64,000 nucleotides of DNA from G963676655 sp963676655 (GCA_963676655.2 CAXXKX010000003.1:4092001-4156000), one strand, 5' to 3'; counted from the first letter of the stretch, positions 8,787 through 17,082 are shown. Numbers and translations are program-made. Notes: a model not told the origin generated them from the sequence alone.

Positions 8787-9481
8787 GTTACTTTTGTGGT
8801 GAATGCGCCGTCAAAGACCACGTCCTGGAATGACCCGAAAGTCCCGTTGCTCAAGTACATCTTTACTTTGGTAAGTTTATTGTTGCTGCTGTATCGCCGG
8901 AATACTTCGCCCCATTTTATCGGAGCCGCGTGTCCGTCCGCGAACCAGACGTTTACCCGGTTGTTATGCCAGAAAACCGCCCGGCCGTATCCGTCGGGAT
9001 CGCCGGACCCGACAGCCATGCGGAAGTCAGGACGGTCTCCGGTTGAGACTCTCACCCCTTCCGTGCCGCCGAAAAGTTGTGACGGTTTGACCACCCGGTA
9101 GAGCGGGTCTTTCCAGTTGATTGCCTCTTTATAAGTTCCCTGGTTTCCCCAGAAGCGGGAAGAATATATATGGTATGATGAATTTTTATCAAATGATGTC
9201 AGTTTATTGAATTTGGGACAATGCAGGGCTTTGTAATTTTGAATGTAACCCAGACTTTTCCATTTGGTCGCATACGGATAGTCGGCGGCGGCCCAGACGA
9301 ATCCGTCATAGTCCTGAAGATAGAATTGCTGCGCGGCGGCGGCTTGTTTCATGTTGCTGATACAGGTGATGGCGTGTGCTTTGTCTCTCGCCTTGTTTAA
9401 GGCCGGCAACAGCATACTGGCTAAAATAGCGATGATGGCGATCACGACCAGCAGTTCGATTAGCGTGAAGCTTTTCTTCAT
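8777..9481 (-). CDS. Pseudopilin-like protein (prepilin-type N-terminal domain, H-X9-DG)
   Basis: The 234-residue protein begins MKKSFTLIELLVV, a class III prepilin signal with the conserved Glu at +5 and a long hydrophobic helix, followed by LNKARDKAHAITCISNMKQ. The globular part ends with HNNRVNVWFADGH, the H-X9-DG motif. Such proteins are anchored by the helix and, once processed by a prepilin peptidase, can join type II secretion or pilus-like fibres. The residue before Phe is Ser rather than the usual Gly. AAGGAG precedes the ATG. It lies between its LacI regulator (48 bp upstream) and the glycoside hydrolase that overlaps its stop. No pilus assembly gene is in view. Confidence 0.92.
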   Translation of the reverse strand: MKKSFTLIELLVVIAIIAILASMLLPALNKARDKAHAITCISNMKQAAAAQQFYLQDYDGFVWAAADYPYATKWKSLGYIQNYKALHCPKFNKLTSFDKNSSYHIYSSRFWGNQGTYKEAINWKDPLYRVVKPSQLFGGTEGVRVSTGDRPDFRMAVGSGDPDGYGRAVFWHNNRVNVWFADGHAAPIKWGEVFRRYSSNNKLTKVKMYLSNGTFGSFQDVVFDGAFTTKVTCP

Positions 9482-9529
9482 GTTTGTCTCCTTTTTGATG
9501 TTGAATGTTATTATATTGAAATAATTACT

Positions 9530-10540
9530 TTATTTCGATAACGGAGCCGTGGAGTCGGCCTCGTGCAATACCATGTCAAACAATTTATGCTCGTTATATT
9601 TATCGTTTTCGATTTTTTTAAGCAGGATTTCGCTGGCCGCTTTCCCCATTTTTCCGGATGGTGCGGTTACCCATGAAGGTGACATATTGAACGGCAGTAA
9701 TGCTTCTTTCGGCCGGTTGAACCCGATGACGCTAAGCTCCTCCGGAATTTTTATTCCGGCGAAATTTGCCGCGTTCATCAGTTTGACTCCCATTATAATG
9801 TCATAGGAAAGAACCGCTGTGGCCTTTTGTTGAGTAACTGCACTCAGGACGACTTCAGCATCATTCTGGCCTGATTCAGAAATCAACGGTTCTTCGTTGA
9901 GATTTTTCATAAATTCAATATAGGTTTTCCGGCGAAGCTGAATACTTTTATGAGTTGAGTGGATTTGATCCGTTGCCGCGCTCCAGTACAAGATGCGGCG
10001 ATGCCCGAGCTGCCGCAGATAATCCAGCGCCAGTAAAGTTCCCTGGATATCGTCGACATCTACATTTGATTCGTCCTCTCCGGCGTCATCATTCAAGATT
10101 ACGTAAGGAATATTTTTATTTCTCAGTTCCAATGAAAGTTCAGGATAGATATTGGTTAAAAGCAAAGCGCCATCCATCATTTGCGGAATTCTGTAACGCT
10201 TGTTCCTGGCGGAGAAAGCGGCGTTAACGTCATAATTGTCTTCCTGCAATTTCAAGGTCGCGGCTTTAAGCATGGCCGGATAGATATCCTGATATATGGT
10301 CCATTCGTAATCATAGCCATAGATCATAATCAGTTCGGTTCTTTGCCGGCGCAGGTTTTTTGCCGCCATGTTGGGACTGTAATTGAGTTTTCTGGCGGTG
10401 GAAAGGATTTTTGAGCGAATAGCCGGTTTTACCGAAAAGCCGGTTGTCACATTATTCAAAACCCGGCTTACGGTCGGAGTCCCGACTCCGCATTGGCGGG
10501 CTATATCAGACAATGTAACTTTATTTTTTATTTCGGCCAT
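9530..10540 (-). CDS. LacI family transcriptional regulator
   Basis: The helix-turn-helix reads VTLSDIARQCGVGTPTVSRVLNN (residues 8-30), with the hinge helix SPNMAAKNLRR (about 54-64). A periplasmic-binding-protein-like sensor domain follows (DGALLLTNIYPELS, LGHRRILYWS, PEELSVIGFNRP). Length (336) is standard. LacI proteins bind palindromic operators and are released by a sugar ligand. It heads a minus-strand set with a pseudopilin and a glycoside hydrolase. Two palindromes with a central CG (10571-10588 and 10605-10620) lie between its promoter and start, so autorepression of the whole module is likely. Confidence 0.93.
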   Translation of the reverse strand: MAEIKNKVTLSDIARQCGVGTPTVSRVLNNVTTGFSVKPAIRSKILSTARKLNYSPNMAAKNLRRQRTELIMIYGYDYEWTIYQDIYPAMLKAATLKLQEDNYDVNAAFSARNKRYRIPQMMDGALLLTNIYPELSLELRNKNIPYVILNDDAGEDESNVDVDDIQGTLLALDYLRQLGHRRILYWSAATDQIHSTHKSIQLRRKTYIEFMKNLNEEPLISESGQNDAEVVLSAVTQQKATAVLSYDIIMGVKLMNAANFAGIKIPEELSVIGFNRPKEALLPFNMSPSWVTAPSGKMGKAASEILLKKIENDKYNEHKLFDMVLHEADSTAPLSK

Positions 10541-10570
10541 ATCGTTTTTCCAGACTCATTTCAGATTGTT

Positions 10571-10588
10571 TTAGAAAACGTTTGCTAA
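10571..10588 (-). promoter_or_regulatory. Probable LacI-type operator, downstream copy
   Basis: TTAGAAAACGTTTGCTAA is an 18-bp imperfect palindrome with a central CG; one base pair breaks the symmetry. It resembles the second site, with centres 33 bp apart (about three helical turns), which fits one repressor tetramer or two dimers on the same DNA face. Confidence 0.72.
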
Positions 10589-10604
10589 AGTTGTTAAATA
10601 AAAA

Positions 10605-10620
10605 TAGCAAACGATTGCTA
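10605..10620 (-). promoter_or_regulatory. Probable LacI-type operator at transcription start
   Basis: TAGCAAACGATTGCTA is a 16-bp palindrome with central CG, broken only at one symmetric pair. It begins 5 bp past the -10 box on the minus strand, where a bound repressor would block initiation. Confidence 0.78.
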
Positions 10621-10625
10621 AAATT

Positions 10626-10654
10626 ATTATACACGATAATAAATCCGTTGTCAA
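10626..10654 (-). promoter_or_regulatory. Consensus sigma70-type promoter of the LacI module
   Basis: On the minus strand TTGACA (10654-10649), exactly 17 bp, then TATAAT (10631-10626). Both hexamers match the consensus perfectly and point at the LacI gene. Confidence 0.85.
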
Positions 10655-10765
10655 TACCTTAATTCAAAAAAAATAAAATATCTCTTGAGAATGGAAATTG
10701 AAAAAGTAAACACACAGCCTTCAAGCGCCTCAAGTCGTTTATAAAGATATTCTCATCCTTCTGCC

Positions 10766-11115
10766 GGCACCCGATTTGTCATCATAGCAATGAACGGGTC
10801 TTTGAATTGATTGACAGAGTGACTTTCCGTGATCGCCTGAATGTACTGTATATCCGGGGACACTCTTATGAATTTGATCGTAACGAGCATTATAACAACT
10901 GGGGCCATATCGAAGAAATCTGCAAGTGCGTCAGCCAAATCGAGGATTGCCGGTTCGCCACAAATATTGAGATTTACCGTTATGCCTCCGCCCTGAAAAA
11001 GCTGGTATTCACGGTCGACGGCTCTGTTGCAATGAATCCTACCGCCCTTGACCTCTGGATCTCAGTCGACGGCCAGCCGGTAAAAATTGCTTCCGGCCAG
11101 ACAGTCACGTTGTAA
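10766..11115 (+). pseudogene. 3' fragment of the polysaccharide deacetylase gene
   Basis: The last about 116 codons of the deacetylase at 2329-3129 reappear here without the NodB motifs. The readable frame from TTG 10807 gives 102 residues ending in the same QTVTL tail. The catalytic Asp and both metal His are missing and there is no ribosome site, so this is a remnant carried along with the duplicated ADP-ribosylglycohydrolase gene. Confidence 0.88.
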
Positions 11116-11177
11116 AGGGCATCAATCAGGATCAGATACTTGGATAATCGGGCGTATTGCCTTTATTTCTGAAATGA

Positions 11178-12116
11178 TCAATTATCTGTTAATACTGAGT
11201 TTATGAACGATTCAATAATTGATTGAACATATTCAAACCTCGCCAGATTTGTTATCCAGTGGTGAGGTATATTGTTTTGTCCATAGATTAATCCGGCCAG
11301 CCCTCCTGTCACGGCTCCAGTTGTGTCTGTGTCTTCTCCCAAATTAACGGCGTTCAAAACGGCATCGGAAAAGTTGGAGTTTTGGCTGCAACACCATATC
11401 GATGCTTCAAGAGTGTGTACTACATAACCTGATGCCGATATTTTTTTTGATTTCTCTTTAAGAATTGATTTCGTTAAAATTCTCTGTAAAATAACCTTTT
11501 CGTTAGCTGGAATGTATTTATCTAAATATTTCGAGGCATAGTCAAGTGCATTTTCCAGGGTGAATCCTTCGATAATTGCTTTAACAAGCAACGAATAATA
11601 GGCACAACAAAGCTGAGAGCGATTATGACCATGGGTGAATTTTGAAATCTCAAAACTTTTGGCGATGATTTCTTCAGGACTATTTTGATAGAAATATATT
11701 GATGCAGGCAGCATTCGCATAAGAGATCCATTCCCGTTTGATAACACGTCAGTTCTTGCGCAGTTTGCATAATCCCGGTCATGCCCGAAAGCGATAATCG
11801 CGTCTGTTGTTGCCATGCCCGCATCAAAGACCTCGTTATGGGCCGTCATGAAAGAATCATAAAGCCATTTTTCAAAGCAGGTCATAATATTTTCAGGATT
11901 GTAACCATTAATTAGACTAAACATTGTACAGAGAGCCAGAGAACTGTCATCGGACCATGTTCCCGGGGGCTGATTATGGGTGCCATAGCCAGTCATTCCG
12001 GTTACATGAAATGAGCCGCGCGGTTGGAATTCAACCGGAACCCCCAAAGCGTCTCCAATGATTAGCCCGATCAGGCCGCCATATATCTTTTTTCTATTGT
12101 TTGTTTCCTGTTTCAT
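11178..12116 (-). CDS. ADP-ribosylglycohydrolase family protein (copy B)
   Basis: This is a 312-residue paralogue of 3192-4130 with about 18 substitutions and no gaps (about 94% identical by my count). TWSDDSSLALC and GEDTDTTGAVTGGLAG are both unchanged, so the metal sites are kept. Most changes are at scattered surface-type positions (for example LPLGN to FTLEN near residue 185). Keeping an intact frame and motifs after this divergence suggests selection. The gene upstream of it is a DUF4279-like gene, unlike copy A. Confidence 0.9.
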   Translation of the reverse strand: MKQETNNRKKIYGGLIGLIIGDALGVPVEFQPRGSFHVTGMTGYGTHNQPPGTWSDDSSLALCTMFSLINGYNPENIMTCFEKWLYDSFMTAHNEVFDAGMATTDAIIAFGHDRDYANCARTDVLSNGNGSLMRMLPASIYFYQNSPEEIIAKSFEISKFTHGHNRSQLCCAYYSLLVKAIIEGFTLENALDYASKYLDKYIPANEKVILQRILTKSILKEKSKKISASGYVVHTLEASIWCCSQNSNFSDAVLNAVNLGEDTDTTGAVTGGLAGLIYGQNNIPHHWITNLARFEYVQSIIESFINSVLTDN

Positions 12117-12217
12117 TTGTGAATTGAAAAAATAATGAATTTAAGTTTAATTTATATATTCATAGTCATATTTACGAGATTGAATGTTTATGATTGTTTT
12201 CAGTATCATGACTTTCT

Positions 12218-12652
12218 TTAGTGTTTGTATGAATCAATATCAATATCAGCGCCTATTTCGCCGAGGAATTTGATCGTCTCAACATCAAAACCAATTACCG
12301 GGGTTGAGATGTCTTCATTTATCGAGAACCATAGAACAACTTCCAGCCGGGGGGAGAGGCTAAAACGTTCAATCGCCTCCCAAATAAGATCCTTTTTGGG
12401 CATGAGTTGATTGACTATTGACCTGGACATTTCATATACATCAATAAAATCATCGACCATATTTTCCGTCGAAAGCACCCAGGAGCTTGTTTGGGGTATT
12501 TTTCCCGGATCCCTGGAGCCTTTACGAATGATTGTTGTAGGTTGTATTCCGATAAATTCGGTTAACTCGTCCGGATCAAAGTCATCACCAGCGAGGGCAA
12601 AATAAACTCTTCCTTCATTGGTATTCACGTGTGTCTCCAAAATTCCAATCAT
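12218..12652 (-). CDS. DUF4279-like protein
   Basis: The sequence VYFALAGDDFDPDELTEFIGIQPT is the signature opening of DUF4279 proteins, and the domain fills the protein. No function is established for the family. The start is uncertain: ATG 12652 is shown, but GTG 12628, with GGAG six bases upstream, would begin directly at the conserved strand (VNTNEGRVYFAL). It lies 101 bp upstream of ADP-ribosylglycohydrolase copy B on the same strand, in the position that an unrelated small gene holds before copy A. Confidence 0.82.
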   Translation of the reverse strand: MIGILETHVNTNEGRVYFALAGDDFDPDELTEFIGIQPTTIIRKGSRDPGKIPQTSSWVLSTENMVDDFIDVYEMSRSIVNQLMPKKDLIWEAIERFSLSPRLEVVLWFSINEDISTPVIGFDVETIKFLGEIGADIDIDSYKH

Positions 12653-12763
12653 CAATCAAATGATATTTTTGTTTTTGCTATCATTATTATATTATCCTAT
12701 ATTGTTATATCAAGAAAGAATTAAAACAAAAATAGTTCTTTCGCTGTTTAGGTAATTCCTGGG

Positions 12764-12801
12764 AACGTGGACATCCCGTCCACGTTCAGGCGTCTTGCCT
12801 G
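12764..12801. repeat. REP-like pair of hairpins
   Basis: AACGTGGAC pairs with GTCCACGTT around a 5-base loop (12764-12786, perfect 9-bp stem). It is followed at once by CAGGC-GTCTT-GCCTG (12787-12801). This double-hairpin layout is typical of REP elements mobilised by RAYT transposases, one of which is encoded at 29730-30704. Apart from this and the terminator at 12970-12998, the 12653-13113 gap shows nothing I can name. Confidence 0.6.
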
Positions 12802-12969
12802 CAAAAAGATAGTTGCATCGTGTCATCAGGATTCGTTCTTTATATTGGATGTTTTTAGTTTTGTAGTTGTTGTCTGTCTGCAAGTCTTTTATAGTCAATC
12901 TTTAATATTTTATTTATAGTCAAACAGTACGACTATTATCATATCGTTTTATTTGGGCAATTATTCCGC

Positions 12970-12998
12970 AAAAAAAAAGGCGCATCCGAAGATGCGCC
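12970..12998 (-). terminator. Rho-independent terminator with UUCG loop
   Basis: On the minus strand GGCGCATC-TTCG-GATGCGCC forms a perfect 8-bp stem with a UUCG tetraloop, followed by nine T. It lies 115 bp past the stop of the Gfo/Idh/MocA gene and should end the ThuA-oxidoreductase transcript. Confidence 0.92.
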
Positions 12999-13113
12999 AA
13001 AAATATCCCACCTGCTTTTAAAGTTGTAATGCATAATTACTCATAAAAAGTTAATTGCATTATCTGAACCTGAATCACAGGCTGTAATGTTACAGGACAA
13101 TAAGCATGACCGC

Positions 13114-14154
13114 TTATGAGATGCGGATCGGAACGCCTTTGGCGGCGCTTTCATAGATCGCATCCAGCAGTTTCATTACGATTACGCCGTGTTCGCCCGG
13201 AGCCGGGACGGGGGTGTCGTTGATGACGCTTTCGACAAAGCCGTAGAAGCCATGTTGACAGTCCGGCACCGGCGGGTGCAGTTTCATATCATACTGACAG
13301 CCGTCTTTTTCAAAATAGAATTCGGCTTCGAATTCATAGCCTTCGCCCAGATTGGTCTGGTAGAGTCCGGCTTTGGTCCCGAGTAGACGGGTTGACATCA
13401 TTTCACGGTTTTTGATATTGCCGGCCCATGAAGCTTCCAGTTCCAGCGTGGCGCCGTTCTTGAATTTGATCATGGCACAGGCAAAATCTTCAACGTCAAA
13501 AGTTTTTCCGGCTTTTTTCGCCAACCCGGTCGCGATGTGGTCATAGGTTGAACCCATTACCCATTCCGGTTCCGGATAATCCATCAGCCACAGCGCCAGG
13601 TCAAGACGGTGGACGCCGAGGTCGATCAGCGGTCCGCCGCCGGACAACGCTTTGGTGCCGAACCAGCCGCCGAATCCCGGCATGCCGCGACGACGCTGCC
13701 AGACGGTACGGCAGAAATAGATATCACCGAGCAAGCCGGCTTCAACCTGTTTTTTCATGGCGTAAGACTGCGGCGTAAAACGGAAACTGAAGTTGATCTG
13801 CAGTTTTTTGCCGGCCTTTTTCGCGGCTTCCAGCATGTCTTCGGCTTCCTGAGCATTCATCGCCATCGGCTTTTCACAGATAACATGCAGACCGGCTTCC
13901 AGCGCGGTGATGGTCAGCGGCTTGTGGAACTTGTTCGGAACCGCGATTGCAACTATGTCCAAACCGGCTTCTTTGATCATTTTTTCAGGATCGTTATAGA
14001 GGTTTGTGATTTTTTTATCTTCACCAATCTTTTTGAGCTTTTCTTCATCAAGATCGGCAATGGCGACTACTTCCACCATCGGATGTTCGCGGAATTTGTC
14101 AATGTGACCTTTGCCCATTCCGAGCCCGATTACACCTGCTTTGAGTTTTTTCAT
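13114..14154 (-). CDS. Gfo/Idh/MocA family oxidoreductase
   Basis: The 346-residue protein starts KLKAGVIGLGMGKGHIDKF, a Rossmann fold with GxGxxG-type glycine loop. It carries VICEKPMAMN (about 93-102), the EKP motif whose Lys is catalytic in sugar dehydrogenases. GGGPLIDLGVHRLDLALWL (about 190-208) supplies the conserved Asp and His of the active site. The family oxidises or reduces sugars and cyclitols with NAD(P). It follows a ThuA-domain gene on the same strand (114 bp gap), a pairing often seen in trehalose- or glycoside-utilisation loci. It ends before a strong terminator. The substrate cannot be read from the sequence. Confidence 0.92.
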   Translation of the reverse strand: MKKLKAGVIGLGMGKGHIDKFREHPMVEVVAIADLDEEKLKKIGEDKKITNLYNDPEKMIKEAGLDIVAIAVPNKFHKPLTITALEAGLHVICEKPMAMNAQEAEDMLEAAKKAGKKLQINFSFRFTPQSYAMKKQVEAGLLGDIYFCRTVWQRRRGMPGFGGWFGTKALSGGGPLIDLGVHRLDLALWLMDYPEPEWVMGSTYDHIATGLAKKAGKTFDVEDFACAMIKFKNGATLELEASWAGNIKNREMMSTRLLGTKAGLYQTNLGEGYEFEAEFYFEKDGCQYDMKLHPPVPDCQHGFYGFVESVINDTPVPAPGEHGVIVMKLLDAIYESAAKGVPIRIS

Positions 14155-14268
14155 TTTAATTCCATATCTTCAGCCACCAGGCGCACGAATTTCACGAATG
14201 CAGACCGCGGAGCGGTAATAAAAAAATCGTGTTATCAGTGAAACTGGCGGCCGGTTTAAAATTATTTT

Positions 14269-15036
14269 TTATACATTCTGTTTGATGCCTACCCGGCCGA
14301 AATCAACGTTTTTCTCACTGATTTTTTCCAGCGGCTTAGAGTTCGGGGCGGTGTGTTCCATGAAACCGAGCGGTTTGGCCCAGCGAACTGCATTGCCGAT
14401 GACTTTGATGACTTCTTCGTTGTAGAAGATCGGGTAGGTTTCGTGGCCGGGACGGAAATAGAAGATTTTGCCGTGTCCACGCTCAAAAGTAACGCCGCTG
14501 CGGAAAACTTCGCCGCCTTCGAACCAGGAGATGAAGATGACTTTGCCATCCTGCGGGATATCGAAGCGTTCGCCGTACATTTCGGTATTCGGCAGTTCGA
14601 TGTATTCGCCGATGCCCTGGGTGATCGGATGCAGCGGTTCGATGTTCCAGAGACGTTCTTTCTCGGCTACTTCGCGCCATTTCAGCGAACAGTTGGTGCC
14701 GGTTACGGCCTTGAAAATCTTTGAAAAGTGACCTGAGTGCAGGACGATGAGGCCCATGCCTTCAAGGACACGTTTGTGCACGCGTTTGACGATTTCATCT
14801 TTAACTTCAGCGTGGGCGCAGTGTCCCCACCACAGCATGACGTCAGTGCTGTCGACTACTTCCTGAGTCAAACCGTGTTCCGGTTCGTCCAGAGTGGCGG
14901 TGCGGATTTCCAGATCATCAGCTTTCAACCCGGCGGCAATCGCGTTGTGCATTCCGTTGGGATAAAGTTTTTTTACTGCTTCATGCGTCTGCTCATGACG
15001 CCCTTCATTCCAGATCGTAACACGGATTTTTCCCAT
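14269..15036 (-). CDS. ThuA domain protein (trehalose-utilisation type)
   Basis: The 255-residue protein is a single ThuA-like domain, a relative of class I glutamine amidotransferases. It has VTIWNEGRHEQTH at the N terminus, DVMLWWGHCAHAEV, LIVLHSGHFSK (about 97-107) and a late GKIFYFRPGHETYP. These match ThuA of the Sinorhizobium thu operon family, involved in sugar utilisation with an unsettled mechanism. AAGGA precedes the ATG. It is the first gene of a two-gene unit with the Gfo/Idh/MocA oxidoreductase and is divergent from an AraC-family gene. Confidence 0.9.
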   Translation of the reverse strand: MGKIRVTIWNEGRHEQTHEAVKKLYPNGMHNAIAAGLKADDLEIRTATLDEPEHGLTQEVVDSTDVMLWWGHCAHAEVKDEIVKRVHKRVLEGMGLIVLHSGHFSKIFKAVTGTNCSLKWREVAEKERLWNIEPLHPITQGIGEYIELPNTEMYGERFDIPQDGKVIFISWFEGGEVFRSGVTFERGHGKIFYFRPGHETYPIFYNEEVIKVIGNAVRWAKPLGFMEHTAPNSKPLEKISEKNVDFGRVGIKQNV

Positions 15037-15089
15037 TTTTATATTCCTTTTTGCTTTTTAGTGATTGCATAATTGCAACCATGGAATAT

Positions 15090-15117
15090 ATTTTACTAGC
15101 TGTATGTGGGTTTTCAA
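15090..15117 (-). promoter_or_regulatory. Candidate promoter for the ThuA-oxidoreductase unit
   Basis: TTGAAA (15117-15112) and TAAAAT (15095-15090) are separated by 16 bp on the minus strand, in the 130-bp region shared with the divergent AraC gene. The match is moderate. Confidence 0.4.
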
Positions 15118-15166
15118 TAGCTGTTTTTATTGTTTTATGTGATAATATTTTGCAGAATGTGATATT

Positions 15167-16030
15167 ATGAGATTGTGGGAAGTGCAACTGGAAGTATACC
15201 GTCCGTTCAATACGATGCCGTGTCCGCAGATTATTGTAGAGGAGATGCAGGTCGGGCCGGAATACCATATCGGTCCCAGGCCAACTAATTCCGGCGGACA
15301 GTTTTCTCTGACCCTTAGCGGGGAAGGGCGGTTTAAGCGCGGGGAAAAGGAATATGTGCTGACTCCGGGGTGTGGATTTCTGCATAATCATTTTGATATT
15401 TCGACTTCCTATTGGTATCCGGAAACGAGTCGGCAGCCCTGGGTATTTTTATGGATAGCCTTTGACGGGAAGGCGGTGGAGGAAATGATTGCCGATATGG
15501 TGGCTCGTTACGGCAGTTTTTATGATCTCGGACCTGATGGCGGTGATCTTACGCAGATTTTGCGGTCATGGCAGCGTTACCGGTCAAGTGTGCAGGTGTT
15601 GTCTCCGCCGGAGGGGGCTGAACTGACAACCAGTATTTTTGCCGAACTGGCCGCCAGCGTTGAGGCCGGGACCGAGGCTGCTCCGGGTAACCGTCTGGTC
15701 GGCAAGGCACAGCAGATTGTAATGGACAAAGTTGAACTTGGCATCCGGGTCAATGATATTGCGGAGGAACTTCAGGTCAGTCGTGAACATCTTTCAAGGA
15801 TATATCATGAACTGACCGGCGCCAGGTTGTCGGACTATATTCGCAAAGCCAGAATCAATCATGCCCGGGGACTGTTGCGGCAGTCAAATTTGTCGGTACA
15901 GGAAGTCGCGTCCCGGCTTGGTTACGAAAGCCAGGCCGCGTTTGCCAGGGTATTCCGCCAGTACTACGACGCTTCTCCGACCGAATACCGTAACCGGATT
16001 GCCAGACCGGTCGAGAAAAAAGTAAATTAA
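15167..16030 (+). CDS. AraC family transcriptional regulator
   Basis: The 287-residue protein has an N-terminal cupin-like sensor (LSGEGRFKRGEKEYVLTPG, about 45-63). The C-terminal AraC domain (about 180-280) carries two helix-turn-helix units, VNDIAEELQVSREHLSRIY and VQEVASRLGYESQAAFARVF, ending in the signature SPTEYRNR. AraC members with such cupins usually sense a sugar and activate adjacent genes. It is transcribed away from the ThuA-oxidoreductase pair, and control of that pair is the obvious guess. No clear Shine-Dalgarno sequence precedes the ATG. Confidence 0.92.
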   Translation: MRLWEVQLEVYRPFNTMPCPQIIVEEMQVGPEYHIGPRPTNSGGQFSLTLSGEGRFKRGEKEYVLTPGCGFLHNHFDISTSYWYPETSRQPWVFLWIAFDGKAVEEMIADMVARYGSFYDLGPDGGDLTQILRSWQRYRSSVQVLSPPEGAELTTSIFAELAASVEAGTEAAPGNRLVGKAQQIVMDKVELGIRVNDIAEELQVSREHLSRIYHELTGARLSDYIRKARINHARGLLRQSNLSVQEVASRLGYESQAAFARVFRQYYDASPTEYRNRIARPVEKKVN

Positions 16031-16080
16031 TCAGCGTCGCAGAAAACCAGTTTGGCTGATATAGTTTTGAAGTTTTCAAC
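16027..16080 (-). pseudogene. C-terminal fragment of a Dabb-domain gene
   Basis: Read on the minus strand this gives VENFKTISAKLVFCDAD and a stop. The intact Dabb protein at 22205-22504 ends VETFKCMFAKLVIYDAD. The similarity also shows at DNA level (roughly three quarters of bases). The matching frame meets a stop just upstream and the rest of the gene is absent, so this is a remnant overlapping the AraC stop codon. Confidence 0.5.
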
Positions 16081-16248
16081 ATCGCTGTTTTCACTCTGGA
16101 GATTTATTTCAGAGATTCATCTTCCGCTAAAAAGTTATTTTCTTCCCTCGCTGTGATCTTCTTTCTGGCGGAAACTCCCTGAGTTTACCAACATAAATCC
16201 CCCCTTTTTTGCATGTTTTATTTTATTTAATAAATTAAAAACAGAGGG

Positions 16249-16277
16249 TTGACATATTTAAAATCGTAATGTATAAT
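16249..16277 (+). promoter_or_regulatory. Consensus promoter of the pseudopilin-GntR module
   Basis: TTGACA (16249-16254), 17 bp, TATAAT (16272-16277): a perfect match to the sigma70 consensus. It points at the pseudopilin gene at 16361. The rest of the 16031-16360 gap shows nothing definite besides the Dabb fragment and the operator. Confidence 0.83.
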
Positions 16278-16279
16278 CG

Positions 16280-16295
16280 CTTTGTCTATACAAAG
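16280..16295 (+). promoter_or_regulatory. Probable GntR-type operator
   Basis: CTTTGTCTATACAAAG is a 16-bp palindrome: the 6-bp arms CTTTGT and ACAAAG are perfect and the central CTAT is not symmetric. It begins 3 bp past the -10 box. The GT...AC core is the usual form bound by HutC/AraR-type GntR regulators, and the GntR gene at 17099 is the second gene of this transcript. Confidence 0.72.
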
Positions 16296-16360
16296 CAAAT
16301 TTCACTTGATTTTTTTATTGCTGCCGGATTTTAACAATCAAAATAAGGAAGGAACAAAGT

Positions 16361-17082
16361 ATGAAAAAGTCATCTGGTAGAAGTTTTTTACGTTGATTGA
16401 ACTTCTCGTGGTAATTGCTATTATTGCGATTCTTGCCAGCATGTTGCTGCCGGCTTTGAATCAGGCCCGGGACAAGGCGCGTGCGATAAGCTGTCTGAAT
16501 CAGTTAAAGCAGCTGGGATTGAGCACTCACAATTATATTGACGATTACGACGGATTTATATATGCGCATTACAGCACCTTGGGATACTGGGATGCGATCT
16601 TAATCGCGAAGTATGAAACCTCGCCGACATTCTTTTATTGTCCGTCTCAGCCGACCGGTTTGTCTCTGGCTCAATGGAAAGCGATGAAAACGCAGGCTGA
16701 AACCAACCCTCTCTATAGCGGGTTCGGCTATTCGAGTTACGGCTATAATTCCAGAATGAACAATTTTAAACTGGTCCGGGCGGTAAAACCGACCGCGTCC
16801 CTGGTACTGGCCGATGGCTACTGCGCATATAACGGTTTGCACAATCGCGGTTATTATGCGATGCATCGCGGTTATCCCAGCTCAAGTTATATTGCCGGGC
16901 TTGCAGCTCGTCATACCGGTTCGGTAAATGTATTATGGCTGGACGGACATGTTACCGGGGTTAAGACTCAAGTGGGCGATTTGCCGGTGCCGTACGCCAG
17001 CACTCGCAATCCGTATCTGCAAGAGCCGTTTGCCAACTGGAGCGGGACCGGAGTATATACCTGGGATCCGTGGCAGCACTGA
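16361..17082 (+). CDS. Pseudopilin-like protein with apparent -1 frameshift in the signal
   Basis: From ATG 16361 (AAGGAAGGAACAAAGT upstream) the frame reads MKKSSGRSFLR and stops at 16394. The pseudopilin sequence TLIELLVVIAIIAI resumes in the -1 frame from 16390 and runs 230 residues, ending with HTGSVNVLWLDGH (H-X9-DG). The junction is T6A at 16384-16390, and in the zero frame this is exactly U UUU UUA, a classic -1 slippery heptamer. One missing T would also explain it. The remainder is intact, with SCLNQLKQLGLSTHNYIDDYDG and no further stop, so the gene is either expressed by frameshifting, recently broken, or mis-sequenced. It is the first gene before GntR and the large hydrolase. Confidence 0.75.

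Larger units (their letters stand above)
10766..12118. repeat. 1353-bp segmental duplication, copy B
   Basis: This is the direct-orientation counterpart of 2780-4132. It carries the headless deacetylase fragment and a complete ADP-ribosylglycohydrolase gene. The boundary on the left falls inside the deacetylase sequence, so copy A, with the intact gene, is the likely source. Confidence 0.92.

Noticed and set aside
12710..12898. A 62-residue minus-strand frame
   Set aside because: It runs through the REP-like hairpins, has low-complexity ends and no family.
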